This document shows, one piece after another, positions 14,599 through 24,568 of a DNA stretch of 27,121 bases. The notes beneath the pieces are model-generated. The model ran no database searches and was not told where the DNA came from. It saw only the letters and a list, made by a program, of their open reading frames with translations. The first letter of the stretch is position 1; each line of letters begins with the position of its first letter. The DNA is from an uncultured Sutterella sp. (GTDB taxonomy: Bacteria > Pseudomonadota > Gammaproteobacteria > Burkholderiales > Burkholderiaceae_F). The translations under genes were made by a program, and so were the position numbers. Where the stretch lies: NCBI GenBank assembly GCA_905201055.1, contig CAJKMT010000016.1, positions 1-27,121 on the forward strand, written 5' to 3'.

Positions 14599-15776
14599 CA
14601 GTTCACCTCCTGAGCGATTTTCGCAATCAGGGCTTGGGCAATATGTTCCTTTGTGGCCTTGGCGAGCGGCGTGGCGGCATCGCGCTCAACGAAAACGACG
14701 GCGTTTGTGTCCTGATTCATGGCGTCGCTCACAAGATTGGCCACAATCAACGGAACATTTTTCCGGAAAAGTTTTGCCCGCGCATTATCAATCAGGTTGT
14801 CAGTTTCTGCAGCAAAGCCTACGCAATAGGGCGCGTTTTCGAGCGCTGCGACACTTGCAAGAATATCCGGATTTTCTTCAAAAATGAGTTTCGGCGCTCC
14901 TGAAAATTCTTTCTTGATTTTGTGATCGCTTGCGTTGGCGACGCGCCAATCGGCTACGGCTGCCACACTGATGAAAATTTCATGCTGGCTGACTTCCATC
15001 ATGACCGCATCGTACATTTCACGGGCTGTCGTCACATCAATTCGTCTGACACCGGTCGGTGTTTTAAGATCGGTTTTTCCAGCGATAAGCGTCACTTCGG
15101 CGCCTGCCAGTGCTGCCGCTTTTGCAATGGCAAAACCTTGTTTGCCGGAAGATAAATTGGTGATGCCTCTGACCGGATCAATGGGTTCATAGGTGGGGCC
15201 GGCGGTAATCAGCACGCGGCAGCGGTCGAGAAGGCGCGGTGAAAAAGCCCCCTGAAGCAATTCAATGATTTCTTCAGGTTCGAGCATTCTGCCGCTGCCG
15301 ATATCACCGCACGCCTGCTCGCCTGAAGCGGGTCCCAGAAACACCGCTCCGTCTTGAGTCAATTGGGCGACATTTCGCTGCGTAGCCTGGTTATGCCACA
15401 TGAAGGTGTTCATCGCAGGGGCATAAGCCACCGGGCAGCGGGCGGCTAAAATGGCAGCGCTCAAAATATCGTCGGCGATGCCTTGAGCGGCTTTAGCCAA
15501 AATATTGGCCGTAGCGGGAGCCACAAGTAAAAGATTGGCACTTTTTGTGGCATCAATGTGAGGAATAGCGCTTTCCGATTGCTCCCAGTCGCTCGTGTAG
15601 ACACACTTTGCTCCCAACGCCTTAAAGGTGAGGGGAGTGACAAAACGCTGAGCGGCTTCAGTCATAATGACCGAGACTTCTGCTCCGCGCTTAATCAAAA
15701 GTCTCATTAATTCGCAGCTTTTATAAGCGGCGACAGAACCCGTAACGGCCAGTATGATTTTTTGCCCGGTAAGCAT
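14598..15776 (-). CDS. coaBC: bifunctional phosphopantothenoylcysteine decarboxylase/synthetase
   Basis: Joins cysteine to phosphopantothenate using CTP (CoaB) and decarboxylates the product (CoaC) in coenzyme A synthesis. The N-terminal flavoprotein half shows TGSVAAYK, the His of PHIDATKSA near residue 75, the PAMN motif and the reactive Cys in GEQACGDIGSGRM. The C-terminal synthetase half starts about residue 188 with VLITAGPTYEPIDPVRGITN. I choose ATG 15776 (392 residues) because GGAG is six bases before it. The adjacent GTG 15779 is too close. It lies 12 bases from lspA in the same minus-strand run. Confidence 0.96.
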   Translation of the reverse strand: MLTGQKIILAVTGSVAAYKSCELMRLLIKRGAEVSVIMTEAAQRFVTPLTFKALGAKCVYTSDWEQSESAIPHIDATKSANLLLVAPATANILAKAAQGIADDILSAAILAARCPVAYAPAMNTFMWHNQATQRNVAQLTQDGAVFLGPASGEQACGDIGSGRMLEPEEIIELLQGAFSPRLLDRCRVLITAGPTYEPIDPVRGITNLSSGKQGFAIAKAAALAGAEVTLIAGKTDLKTPTGVRRIDVTTAREMYDAVMMEVSQHEIFISVAAVADWRVANASDHKIKKEFSGAPKLIFEENPDILASVAALENAPYCVGFAAETDNLIDNARAKLFRKNVPLIVANLVSDAMNQDTNAVVFVERDAATPLAKATKEHIAQALIAKIAQEVN

Positions 15777-15787
15777 CACGCTCTCCT

Positions 15788-16282
15788 TCAGTTTGAAGAA
15801 CGGTTGAAAAAGCTGTCAATGATCAGCAGTGCGGCACCGCCCACGATGGCCATATCGGCGATATTAAAAGCGGGCCAATGCCAATAACCGTAATAAAAAT
15901 CCAGAAAATCAATTACATAACCGTAGATTATACGGTCAAAGAGATTGCCCAGTGCGCCGCCCATAATGCCTGCCAGTGACAGACAAAAGAGACGCTCATT
16001 GCTGTGCCGAATGATAAGCCAGGCGCAAACAACAAGCGCTATCAGTGCAATGATGGAAAAAAGATACATCTGCCAGCCGCTGTGACCGGCCAGAAAGGAG
16101 AAAGCGGCACCGGTGTTATGAGCCAGCACCAGATTGAAAAAGGAAGTGACAGGCCGTGATTCTCCAAGGTAGAAATTACTCTCGAAATACGACTTCGTAA
16201 TGAAATCCACCAGAAAGATCACGGCGGCAATACCTGCCCAGGGCATCAGAGCCCGGGCAGGAGAGCAAGAGCTAACAGCCAT
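15788..16282 (-). CDS. lspA: prolipoprotein signal peptidase (signal peptidase II)
   Basis: Inner-membrane aspartic protease that removes signal peptides from lipidated prolipoproteins. The 164 residues contain four hydrophobic segments. The family blocks NTGAAFSFL, GNLFDRIIYGYVIDFLDFY and FNIADMAIVGGA are present; the Asp in VIDF and in NIAD are the expected catalytic pair. AAGG lies eight bases before the ATG. It follows ileS by nine bases, the order found in most proteobacteria. Confidence 0.97.
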   Translation of the reverse strand: MAVSSCSPARALMPWAGIAAVIFLVDFITKSYFESNFYLGESRPVTSFFNLVLAHNTGAAFSFLAGHSGWQMYLFSIIALIALVVCAWLIIRHSNERLFCLSLAGIMGGALGNLFDRIIYGYVIDFLDFYYGYWHWPAFNIADMAIVGGAALLIIDSFFNRSSN

Positions 16283-16291
16283 GCCTAACCT

Positions 16292-19141
16292 TTAGGCAAA
16301 GCGGCGCTTTTCACCGGCACCGAAGAGGTTTTCGGCGCAGCGGGCGCAAAGCGTCGGGTGTTCGGCTACGCTGCCGACTGTCGGCACATAGTGCCAGCAG
16401 CGGGCGCACTTGGTGGCGGCAGACTGATGCACGCTCACCGCTGCGGCGCCTTTATGAAGGTCGGCACGGCTTGTGATCATGACAAAGCGCAGTTCATCGC
16501 CGAGGCTTGCAAGGGCGTCATAGTCTTCACCGTCGACCGTGATATCCACTTCAGCCTGCAGGCTCGAGCCCACTTTACCTTCAGTGCGGAGATTTTCAAT
16601 TTCTTTTTGAACGTCCGTGCGCACGCGGCGGATGCGTTCCCACTTGGTCAAGAGCGCTTCAGCACCGTCGATGGCAGGCACATCAAAGAATTCTTCGGTG
16701 AAGATCGAAACCGACTTGCCGGGTTCAAAGATGGCAAAAGCTTCTTCAGCGGTAAAGGAGAGGATCGGGGCCATCAGGCGCAGGTAGGCTGCGGTGATGT
16801 ACCACAAGGCCGTCTGTGCAGAGCGGCGCGGCAGACCCGTCGTTGCCGTCGTGTAGAGACGATCCTTCAGGATATCGAGGTAGAAGCTGCCCAAATCATC
16901 ACTTGCAAACGATTGCAGCTTGGTCACAATCGGGTGGAAGTCGTTGTTCTTATAAAGTTCAATGACCTCTTTTTGAAGCTCGGCCACACGGGCGATTGCC
17001 CAGCGGTCCAACTCGACCATGTCTTCAAACTTCACGGCATCCTTGGTGATGTCAAAGTCGCTCGTATTGGCAAGCAGGAAGCGCAGCGTGTTGCGGATGC
17101 GGCGGTAAGCATCGGTGACGTGCTTAACGATTGTTTTGCCGAAACTCAATTCACCCGAGTAGTCGGTCGAGGCCACCCACAGGCGGATGATTTCCGCACC
17201 GTAAGTCTTCGTAGCATCCATGAGCTGAACGGTATTGCCCAAGCTCTTACTCATCTTGCGGCCTTGTTCGTCAACGGTAAAGCCGTGGGTGAGCAGGGCA
17301 TCGTAGGGGGCACGGCCGTCGAGCATCACACCGATCAAAAGTGAAGAGTGGAACCAGCCGCGGTGTTGGTCGCTGCCTTCCAAATAAAGATCGATCGGGA
17401 AGTCGAGTTTGTCTTTGTGAGAGCCGCGCACCACTGTGGCGTGCGTGGAACCCGAGTCAAACCAAACGTCCAAAATGTCGGTGGTCTTATCGTATTCTTT
17501 GGCTTCCTCAGCGCTCATGAAGTCCTCGGCCTTGGCCTTGGACCACGTTTCAATACCGCCTTTTTCAACGATCTTGGCGACTTCTTCCATGATTTCAAGG
17601 GTGCGCGGATGCAATTTGCCCGTGACCTTGTGAGTAAAGAAGGGAAGCGGCACACCCCAGTTGCGCTGACGGGAAATACACCAGTCAGGGCGGTTGGCGA
17701 TCATGGCGTGCAGACGGTTGTAACCCCAGCTCGGGTAGAACTTCGTGGCATCAACGGCTTCAAGCGCGGCTTCACGCAGACTCTTGGGCTGTTCGGTGCC
17801 GATGGCCGGGCGCGTATCGTCCGTGCTCTTATCCATGCGAATAAACCATTGGCTCGTGGCACGATAAATCAAGGGCGTCTTGTGGCGCCAGCAGTGCATA
17901 TAGCTGTGAACCTGCGTGCCGTAGTGCAGCAGGTTGCCCGATTCTTTGAGTTTTTCAACGATAACAGGCTGAGCCTTCCAGATATGCAGACCGCCGAAAA
18001 GCGGCAGGTCATTGGAGTAAACACCGTCACCTTGCACCGGGTTGAGAATTTCATCGTTGTGCATGCCGTATTTCTTGCACGTATAGAAGTCATCAACACC
18101 ATAGGCAGGAGCGGAGTGCACGATGCCGGTACCGGCCGTGGAGTCCACGTATTCGGCGAGTTCAACCGGGCTGAAGCGTTTGTAGCCGGCATCCATTTGA
18201 GAAAGCGGGTGCATGAAACGAACGAGTTCAAAGGCTTGACCCTTGGCGGTGGCAACCACCTTACCCTGCATTTCGTAGCGCTTCAGGCAGTCTTCGACAA
18301 GCTTTTCACACAAAATGAGGTAACGGTCTTCGCACTCGACCAACGCATAGTCGAGTTCCGGATGCATGTTAAGCGCCTGGTTGGCGGGAATCGTCCAGGG
18401 CGTGGTGGTCCAGATCACCGTATAGACGGGTTTGCTGAAGGTTTGACCGAAGATTTTCTCAACGCGTTCTTTGTCTTCGTCAGCCAAGGGGAAGGCCACA
18501 TCGATGATCGGGCCCTTGATGTCTTTGTATTCCACTTCAGCTTCAGCGAGAGCCGATTGGCAGTCGAAGCACCAGTTAACGGGTTTGAGACCACGGTAGA
18601 CGTAACCCTTTTCCATCAGCTTGGCAAGCACGCGAATCTGAGCAGCCTCAGTGTCAAAGCGAAGCGTGAGGTAGGGATCTTCCCAATCACCCAAAACCCC
18701 CATGCGTTGGAAGCCTGCCTTTTGGCGTGCCACTTGTTCATGAGCGTACTGACGGGCCTTGGCTTGGAGTTCAAAAACAGGGAGGTTCTTGCCGTAAAGT
18801 TTTTCGATTTGAACTTCAATCGGCATGCCGTGACAGTCCCAACCGGGAACATAGGGGGCGTCATAGCCCATTAGCGTGCGCGATTTTAAAATGATGTCCT
18901 TGAGAACTTTGTTGACACCGTGGCCTAAGTGCAAATCTCCGTTGGCGTACGGAGGTCCGTCATGCAAAATGAAATGTTTACGGCCCTTTTTTGCTTTGCG
19001 GATAGCACCGTAAATATCCTTTTCTTGCCACTCTTTAATCCAGTTGGGTTCACGAGCGGGCAGGTTGCCTCGCATCGGGAAGGGTGTGTCAGGCAGATTC
19101 AACGGATATTTTTGAGTCTGATCTTCAGTGGTTTTTGCCAT
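16292..19141 (-). CDS. ileS: isoleucyl-tRNA synthetase
   Basis: Charges tRNA-Ile with isoleucine and edits valine. The 949-residue length is close to the E. coli enzyme. HIGH motif HLGH is at 71-74 after PPYANGD. The editing domain includes [18 protein letters not shown] is near residue 627 within [10 protein letters not shown]. The C-terminal zinc finger CARCWHY...CARC is complete. This is the common bacterial type sensitive to mupirocin rather than the eukaryote-like type. AAGGAG precedes the ATG. The 79-base gap to ribF has no clear promoter. Two long open frames antisense to it are artefacts of codon use. Confidence 0.98.
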   Translation of the reverse strand: MAKTTEDQTQKYPLNLPDTPFPMRGNLPAREPNWIKEWQEKDIYGAIRKAKKGRKHFILHDGPPYANGDLHLGHGVNKVLKDIILKSRTLMGYDAPYVPGWDCHGMPIEVQIEKLYGKNLPVFELQAKARQYAHEQVARQKAGFQRMGVLGDWEDPYLTLRFDTEAAQIRVLAKLMEKGYVYRGLKPVNWCFDCQSALAEAEVEYKDIKGPIIDVAFPLADEDKERVEKIFGQTFSKPVYTVIWTTTPWTIPANQALNMHPELDYALVECEDRYLILCEKLVEDCLKRYEMQGKVVATAKGQAFELVRFMHPLSQMDAGYKRFSPVELAEYVDSTAGTGIVHSAPAYGVDDFYTCKKYGMHNDEILNPVQGDGVYSNDLPLFGGLHIWKAQPVIVEKLKESGNLLHYGTQVHSYMHCWRHKTPLIYRATSQWFIRMDKSTDDTRPAIGTEQPKSLREAALEAVDATKFYPSWGYNRLHAMIANRPDWCISRQRNWGVPLPFFTHKVTGKLHPRTLEIMEEVAKIVEKGGIETWSKAKAEDFMSAEEAKEYDKTTDILDVWFDSGSTHATVVRGSHKDKLDFPIDLYLEGSDQHRGWFHSSLLIGVMLDGRAPYDALLTHGFTVDEQGRKMSKSLGNTVQLMDATKTYGAEIIRLWVASTDYSGELSFGKTIVKHVTDAYRRIRNTLRFLLANTSDFDITKDAVKFEDMVELDRWAIARVAELQKEVIELYKNNDFHPIVTKLQSFASDDLGSFYLDILKDRLYTTATTGLPRRSAQTALWYITAAYLRLMAPILSFTAEEAFAIFEPGKSVSIFTEEFFDVPAIDGAEALLTKWERIRRVRTDVQKEIENLRTEGKVGSSLQAEVDITVDGEDYDALASLGDELRFVMITSRADLHKGAAAVSVHQSAATKCARCWHYVPTVGSVAEHPTLCARCAENLFGAGEKRRFA

Positions 19142-19220
19142 GATGTCTCCTTGGTCCCCTCGGACTCTTCAAGGTTTGTTAAACACAAAAAAAACATGCG
19201 AATTTTTGATCGGCTTCGCA

Positions 19221-20204
19221 CTAACCGAATGATTGGGTCAGCGCCTCGTCGGAGCTGGCCAGGCCGACTAAAGCCCTCGCTTTTTCAGCATCGGCGTTAA
19301 TGGCGGCTTTCAATTCTTCCAAGTTTGCAAATTTTTTGTCGTCACGCAGCTTATCTAAAAATTCCACACGGACAATTTTCCCGTAACAATCAGTGTGGTA
19401 ATCAAAAATGTGGGTTTCGAGCAAATATTTTTTAGGTTGTCCTTCGGTGACAGTGGGGCGGCATGTGATAGTGGCTACGCCTCCCAACGGATAGGGGGCC
19501 AGACCGTGCACAAAAACCGCATACACACCCTTGACCGCCGGTTCTCCATTTCGATCCACGGGGATGCAGTCCATGTTGATGGTCGGGAAACCCAGTGTGC
19601 GGCCCAACTCCTGACCATGCACGACACGTCCGGTGATGTGGTAGTGGTGACCGAGAAGCTGCGTGACTTCAAAAAGGTCGTTGTCCTGCAGCGCCTTTCT
19701 GAGCCGAGTGCTTGAAATGCGGCTGGAACCGTGAAAAAGTGTGGGAGAAACCCAAACTTCAAAACCGAGTTCTTTTCCGAGCGCTTTAAGGTCTTCAACA
19801 GTGCCCAATCCTTTGTAGCCGAAGTGGAAATCTTCACCCACTGTGACCCAGCGGGCGTGCAAGCCTTCCACAAGAATTTCTTCGGCAAACTGCCTTGGCG
19901 TCATTCGTGCCAGACGCTCATTGAAATTGAGAAAAATTACGCGTTCAATACCGCAAGCGGCGATATCGAGCACTTTATCCCGAATATTATTGACGCGCGC
20001 GAGCACCTCATGTCCATGCGGATACACCTCTTTAGGGTGAGGCTCAAACGTTATGGCACAAGGCATCAAACCGCGCAAATCCGCGGCCTGAACAACTTCT
20101 TCCAAAAGAGCCTGATGGCCGCGGTGAACACCATCGAAATTACCGATTGCCACCGCGCAGTCCACACGTCGTAAGGGTTGAGGTACCCCTCGAAAAACTT
20201 TCAT
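19221..20204 (-). CDS. ribF: bifunctional riboflavin kinase/FAD synthetase
   Basis: Makes FMN and FAD from riboflavin. The N-terminal adenylyltransferase domain begins VAIGNFDGVHRGHQALL near residue 19-33 with the GxxHxGH-type motif and has a downstream SSTRLR. The C-terminal flavokinase domain carries VVHGQELGRTLGFPTINM around 194-211. The 327-residue length is normal. The gene order ribF-ileS-lspA is widespread in proteobacteria. The ribosome site is weak. The 109 bases upstream (20205-20313) contain an AT-rich possible promoter (TAAAAT about 40 bases before the start) with no good -35. Confidence 0.96.
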   Translation of the reverse strand: MKVFRGVPQPLRRVDCAVAIGNFDGVHRGHQALLEEVVQAADLRGLMPCAITFEPHPKEVYPHGHEVLARVNNIRDKVLDIAACGIERVIFLNFNERLARMTPRQFAEEILVEGLHARWVTVGEDFHFGYKGLGTVEDLKALGKELGFEVWVSPTLFHGSSRISSTRLRKALQDNDLFEVTQLLGHHYHITGRVVHGQELGRTLGFPTINMDCIPVDRNGEPAVKGVYAVFVHGLAPYPLGGVATITCRPTVTEGQPKKYLLETHIFDYHTDCYGKIVRVEFLDKLRDDKKFANLEELKAAINADAEKARALVGLASSDEALTQSFG

Positions 20205-20313
20205 ATCTCAAAAAAGTAAAAATAAACGCCAAATTTTAACAAATATCGCCGAGATCAAATTGAGCGTTTCTAATTAGTCATAACAAAAAATTTAGTGTTT
20301 GTTGTCACTCGCT

Positions 20314-21654
20314 TCAACGATTTAAAAAGATGCTCACTGTCGAGTTTGAAATCTTTTTTTCACCTAGAAACCAGGCTGTCACACTTCCGAGTATGGAAAG
20401 CGCAAAGGCACCCAAACTCAAGTTAAAGTTGTTTTGCCATTCACCTGCAAAAGCCAAGAGCGCGCAAAAAGTTACGCTGATAATTACAGTCGGGCGATGA
20501 AGTGTTTTCTGACTGAAAATCGCAGTAAACACCGGTGCGACTACGGAACAAACATACATATTGTTTGCCATCAGCATCAAATCCAGGATGGCTCTGCCCG
20601 AGCTTGCCATATAAAAGGCGGCAACTGACAGGACAATCATAATGCATCGGGAAAATCGAATTGTAGGACGCTCAAAAATATCATTTGAAACGACTGTTGC
20701 CGCTGTGATCAGACAAGAATCTGCGGATGACAAAATGGCGCTGATTAACACGAGAGTAAGGATAAGTCCCGTGCTGCCCGGCATTTGCTCGGTCACCGCT
20801 GATAGGACTTGGTCGGATGAGACAGACGCATCGACAAAGTGTCTGGCTTCAATGCCGATAAGCACAATAATTAAAGCCAACATTGTCAGCCCCACAATAG
20901 CGATCGCGGCGCCTTTTCGGGCGCATGCATCAGAACGGCTGCTTAAAAAACGAGAAAAGAGCATTGGGCAGACGATGTAGCTGCCCCCGATTAACAACGC
21001 AAACCGAGTCCAATCCTCAAATTGAAAACGATCATTCAGAAGTTCAATGTTTAGAGTTTGAATGCCGCTGGGGTCTTTCCAAATTAGGACGGACAAAAGA
21101 CTCACAAGACCCAGAGCCATGACCGTAAGCTGAATCACGTCACTTTTCATCACAGCGCTTTGCCCGCCCAATATTGTGTAAAACACAATGACACAAGACC
21201 CAATTAATAAGGCTTCAACAGTATTGATTCCTGACAGTTGAATCACAATGCTGCCCATGGCTGAAAATTGCGCTGCCAAAATAGAGGTCCACGCTGCAAC
21301 AATAATCAGGGCGCATAGTTTTGTCGCTCGTTGTCCCAAGCGGTTCTTCACGATTTCCAGCATGGTTAAACAACATTGCTCACGCAATCGCTTTAATAGA
21401 AACACTCGAAGAGTGATTAGGCCGAGAACACCGGAAAGAAGCCACCATATGGCCGGCAGTCCCACTGAAAAAGCCAACCCACACATGCCGATAGTCGCTG
21501 AGGCGCCGACACACGAGGCAATGATGGAAAAACCTGTTTGAATAGTTCCGGCTTTTCGGCTTGCCACGAAATAATCCTCGTGATTGTGAAGATGTCTTGA
21601 TTCAAAAAAAGCAAGAATGATGAAAATGGAACTATAAAGCAAGAAGGTGGTCAC
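20314..21654 (-). CDS. sodium:solute symporter (SSS family)
   Basis: A 446-residue inner-membrane protein with about 12-13 hydrophobic segments. The family signature regions are readable: HEDYFVASRKAGTIQTG after the first helix, ILGGQSAVMKSDVIQ near residue 162, and ISAILSSADSCLITAATVV near 307. The substrate is unknown; relatives carry proline, pantothenate, sugars or organic acids with sodium. The start is GTG 21654, with AAAGGA seven bases upstream. The gene diverges from the sensor kinase across about 450 bases. This suggests it belongs to the kinase/regulator/peptidase module rather than to ribF downstream. Confidence 0.88.
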   Translation of the reverse strand: MTTFLLYSSIFIILAFFESRHLHNHEDYFVASRKAGTIQTGFSIIASCVGASATIGMCGLAFSVGLPAIWWLLSGVLGLITLRVFLLKRLREQCCLTMLEIVKNRLGQRATKLCALIIVAAWTSILAAQFSAMGSIVIQLSGINTVEALLIGSCVIVFYTILGGQSAVMKSDVIQLTVMALGLVSLLSVLIWKDPSGIQTLNIELLNDRFQFEDWTRFALLIGGSYIVCPMLFSRFLSSRSDACARKGAAIAIVGLTMLALIIVLIGIEARHFVDASVSSDQVLSAVTEQMPGSTGLILTLVLISAILSSADSCLITAATVVSNDIFERPTIRFSRCIMIVLSVAAFYMASSGRAILDLMLMANNMYVCSVVAPVFTAIFSQKTLHRPTVIISVTFCALLAFAGEWQNNFNLSLGAFALSILGSVTAWFLGEKKISNSTVSIFLNR

Positions 21655-21680
21655 AATAGTCCTTTCAGTGCGTCATTTTC

Positions 21681-21697
21681 TAGACTCGCCAAGTCTA
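21681..21697. promoter_or_regulatory. inverted repeat upstream of the symporter gene
   Basis: TAGACT (21681-21686) and AGTCTA (21692-21697) form a perfect 6-5-6 dyad 27 bases before the symporter start codon, where a promoter or operator would be. It could be the binding site of the neighbouring response regulator. The rest of the 21655-22108 gap is AT-rich and holds a second dyad at 21965-21987. Confidence 0.3.
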
Positions 21698-21721
21698 CAA
21701 AGTCATTGCAAAGGTGGCAAC

Positions 21722-21874
21722 ATGGCTCAGAGAGGAAATTCGTCAATTATTAGAGATAACTTATTTTGGCTTTCACTTTATTTATTCTTTGCGGATTCTC
21801 AATTCTATTTTGTTGATAGCCCAATCCCAGGATGCTTCGGATTCGCATTAATTCCTAATCTCTGGCTTAGGTGA
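21722..21874 (+). CDS. possible 50-residue small protein in the divergent gap
   Basis: An ATG at 21722 has AAAGG seven bases upstream and opens a 50-codon frame ending TGA at 21872-21874. The product has a hydrophobic stretch NLFWLSLYLFF. It has no recognised family, and the region is AT-rich, so chance is quite possible. Listed because the ribosome site is good and the gap is otherwise unexplained. Confidence 0.18.
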   Translation: MAQRGNSSIIRDNLFWLSLYLFFADSQFYFVDSPIPGCFGFALIPNLWLR

Positions 21875-21964
21875 ACTGAGCTGAGTGGTTTTTTATTCGA
21901 AAACTCTTTCCAAAATGATAAATTGATGAAAATCTTATGGATCAAAGATTCCAGCAGCAGGTTA

Positions 21965-21987
21965 TTGATTGAAGTGTTATTAATCAA
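21965..21987. promoter_or_regulatory. inverted repeat upstream of the sensor kinase gene
   Basis: TTGATT (21965-21970) and AATCAA (21982-21987) form a 6-11-6 dyad, about 120 bases before the kinase start. It may be a regulator-binding site or a promoter element. No matching -10 is clear. Confidence 0.25.
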
Positions 21988-22108
21988 AATTCCAGAAATT
22001 GCCTAAACTAGAAGAGTCGGACTTTTGCTTTGCGCCTCCGCAAGGATTATTGTTGAAAAACAAAGGTATGAGTTGAATTTTGCTCAAACGTTTAAAAGGC
22101 GTTGCGGT

Positions 22109-23893
22109 ATGCTAAAAATAGTGACTTTAATACATTTGTTTGTTTGCCTTTTGATTTCTCTTCCGGTGCCCGCCGCTCAGCTTGAAGACATTACTCAGCC
22201 CTTGTATACCGGTCAAGTGTTGTTAAAGGCAACGGAACCCGACCCTATTGTTTTGCATATTGCCAAGTTTCATGCACCGAGTTCTCAATTTGACATATTA
22301 AAACCAACCATTGAGGCTCTAGAAAAAACTTTTGGTAAAGGAAAATTGCAAGTTGAGGTTTTTAGAGGAGCCTTGTTTGATGTCAGTGACGCCCATTTGT
22401 TAATAACTTCCGCCGGCGCATACAGACGTCATCATTATTTAGGAACGAATGGACTCGCGACTTTAGTTTCAGACTCCTTCCCCGATCCCAATAAAGCTGA
22501 GGGCAGTGCGATCATTGTCAAAAGCGACAGGCAGGATCTGCAGACCCTTCGAGATTTGTCTTCGGCGACTCTTTCAACCACTAGTCCATTTTCTTTTGTT
22601 AACTATCAAGTGGCTCTTCGAGAAATGCAATTGCAGCATATTTCTCCTAAGCATGCTTTCGGAAAACAAATTTGGACTGGAAATTTGATTGAAAGCCTGA
22701 CCCTTCTTAGAGACAACAAGGTTGATGTTGTGATTGCCAGAAGCTGTACGTTGGAAATATTGAAGACAAAGGGGGTAGACGTCTCATTTTTTAAAGTGCT
22801 CAATAAAAAAACGAAGAATAATTCTTTCCCTTGCGTTGTCAGTACCGATCTTTATCCGAATTGGACTTTTTTTGCCACCTCTCGGGCTTCAGCGGAGATT
22901 GCTCGGAAGGCATCTGCGACACTTTTTTCTATGCCGCCATTGCGAAATAATCTCCGTTGGTCTGTGGCGACAGATTTCACTTTAGTTGATGATTTAATGT
23001 ACCACCTTCAAGACGGACAATTTGAATACATAGAGCATTGGTCTTTAGGGCAGTTCTGGGAAAATTACAAAATTTGGATTCTTGTAGTTTTGGGTTTGTT
23101 TGCCACGTTTGCCTTGCACTCTTGGCGAACAGAGGTTCTATTGCAAAGACGCACGAACGAATTAATGAGTACTCAGCAAGAAGTGATGCGGATTAGTGAT
23201 ACCTTGACACATTTACAAAAGGTCGGCATCGTGGGTCAGATTTCCACCGTTATCGCTCATGAGCTTCGTCAGCCATTGTCGGTTGTTGTTAGTTATATTC
23301 ACGGCGTTCAAAGATTACTTGATCAAGGGCGAATTAATCCTTCTGTGCTGGAGGAGGCCTTAATGCAAATTAAGGACGAGGTTGTCAAAATCAACGATAT
23401 CGTTGAGCGTGTTAGAGATTACGCTAAACAGCAAAAAGAAAGTCGTACGGCATTTAATTTATCTGATCTTATAAATAAAAATATTGAGGAATTGGAAAAA
23501 TATTATCGCAATGAAATAAAGGTTGCTCGGGATATAGAAACGCTATTGCCAATCAATGCCAACGCTGTGGAAATGCGTTTAGTGATTATTAATTTATTGA
23601 AGAATGCGATGCAGGCCGCTCTTATGCAACCCAAGCCTATTGTTCAGATTAGTGCGAAAATGCAAGGGGATGTAATTTGCTTGAAGGTTACGGATAATGG
23701 TCCGAGACTGGATGAAATTTCGTTTAAAAAGATCATGGAGCCTCTGAAATCAAGCAAATTAACAGGATTGGGTTTGGGACTGATGATTGTTAATTTGATC
23801 ATAGAAAATCATTCCGGGACACTTCAGGTTTCGCAAAACACTGAGACTGGATTGACTTTTACTGTTACATTGCCGGGTATTAAATATGAGTAA
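22109..23893 (+). CDS. sensor histidine kinase with PhnD-like periplasmic domain (TtrS-like)
   Basis: A 594-residue membrane kinase. A signal/anchor covers residues 1-24. A PhnD/phosphonate-binding-type periplasmic domain covers about 45-310, with two cysteines (213 and 242) that could form a disulfide. One membrane helix follows at 322-339. The kinase core has the H-box AHELRQPLS with His384, the N-box VIINLLKNAMQAAL, G1 DNGPRLD at 529-535 and G2 GLGLGL. The second glycine of G1 (DxGxG) is Arg533. TtrS of Salmonella, which senses tetrathionate, has this domain order, but the ligand here is not shown. I choose ATG 22109, which begins a signal peptide; a TTG at 22025 would add 28 unconserved residues. 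It overlaps the regulator gene by eight bases. Confidence 0.85.
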   Translation: MLKIVTLIHLFVCLLISLPVPAAQLEDITQPLYTGQVLLKATEPDPIVLHIAKFHAPSSQFDILKPTIEALEKTFGKGKLQVEVFRGALFDVSDAHLLITSAGAYRRHHYLGTNGLATLVSDSFPDPNKAEGSAIIVKSDRQDLQTLRDLSSATLSTTSPFSFVNYQVALREMQLQHISPKHAFGKQIWTGNLIESLTLLRDNKVDVVIARSCTLEILKTKGVDVSFFKVLNKKTKNNSFPCVVSTDLYPNWTFFATSRASAEIARKASATLFSMPPLRNNLRWSVATDFTLVDDLMYHLQDGQFEYIEHWSLGQFWENYKIWILVVLGLFATFALHSWRTEVLLQRRTNELMSTQQEVMRISDTLTHLQKVGIVGQISTVIAHELRQPLSVVVSYIHGVQRLLDQGRINPSVLEEALMQIKDEVVKINDIVERVRDYAKQQKESRTAFNLSDLINKNIEELEKYYRNEIKVARDIETLLPINANAVEMRLVIINLLKNAMQAALMQPKPIVQISAKMQGDVICLKVTDNGPRLDEISFKKIMEPLKSSKLTGLGLGLMIVNLIIENHSGTLQVSQNTETGLTFTVTLPGIKYE

Positions 23894-24530
23894 CCAAAAT
23901 GCACCGTTGGTTAGGATTGTTGACGATGATCCCACGTTGAGAAAAAGTTTAGCCTTTTTGCTGTCCTGTGAGGGGTATGAAACTGTTGGTTATGAGAGCG
24001 CAAGAGACTTCCTTGTCAAAGATTCGCCAAGCCAACCTGGTTGCATCATTTTGGATGTTAAAATGCCTGAAGTTTCCGGCATTGCTCTTCAAAAAGAACT
24101 CAATCGCAGAGCTAATACGCTTCCCATTATTTTTTTGACGGCTCATGGAGACATCGATATGGCGGTGCAGTCCTTGCATGATGGTGCCTTTGATTTTCAA
24201 CAAAAGCCTATTGATCCGCCTCGTTTAATCACTTCAATTTCTAGAGCGATCAGAAAAAGCACTCTACAACATGGAATGCGTTTCGATGTCACAGAATCTA
24301 TTGCGAAATATCAGCGACTGACCAAACGTGAAAATGAGGTGTTGCGATTTGTTTCGCAAGGTTTTTTGAATAGAGAAATTGCTCAACGACTCAATGTGTC
24401 GGTCAGAACCGTTGAAACTCAGCGAGCAAGTGGAAAATGGAAACTTCAGATTGATTCGGTTTCTGAATTGTCATCGTTTTTTCAAAATATTGACTCCTTG
24501 CTGAAAGACGGTCAACCCAAGCTCGGATAG
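23886..24530 (+). CDS. FixJ/TtrR-family response regulator
   Basis: The 214-residue partner of the preceding kinase. The receiver domain has acidic residues 13-15 (VDDDP), phosphorylation site Asp57 (CIILDVKMP), Thr85 and Lys107 (QQKP). A LuxR-type helix-turn-helix follows at about 150-195 with LTKRENEVLRFVSQG and NREIAQRLNVSVRTVETQRA. All expected residues are present. It starts inside the kinase 3' end, so the pair is co-translated. It probably controls the peptidase genes immediately downstream, perhaps through the palindrome at 24569-24584, and the symporter. Confidence 0.93.
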   Translation: MSNQNAPLVRIVDDDPTLRKSLAFLLSCEGYETVGYESARDFLVKDSPSQPGCIILDVKMPEVSGIALQKELNRRANTLPIIFLTAHGDIDMAVQSLHDGAFDFQQKPIDPPRLITSISRAIRKSTLQHGMRFDVTESIAKYQRLTKRENEVLRFVSQGFLNREIAQRLNVSVRTVETQRASGKWKLQIDSVSELSSFFQNIDSLLKDGQPKLG

Positions 24531-24568
24531 CATTTCAGTCAAAATCCAATTTATTTTGATTTGTGCCT

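Noticed and set aside
16358..18874. Two long plus-strand open frames (about 328 and 508 codons) inside ileS
   Set aside because: They are exactly antisense to a confident ileS, show no recognisable domain, and are the usual by-product of its codon use.
22109..24530. Naming the two-component pair as the tetrathionate sensor TtrSR
   Set aside because: No tetrathionate reductase genes are nearby and the neighbours are a peptidase pair and a symporter; only the domain order is shared.
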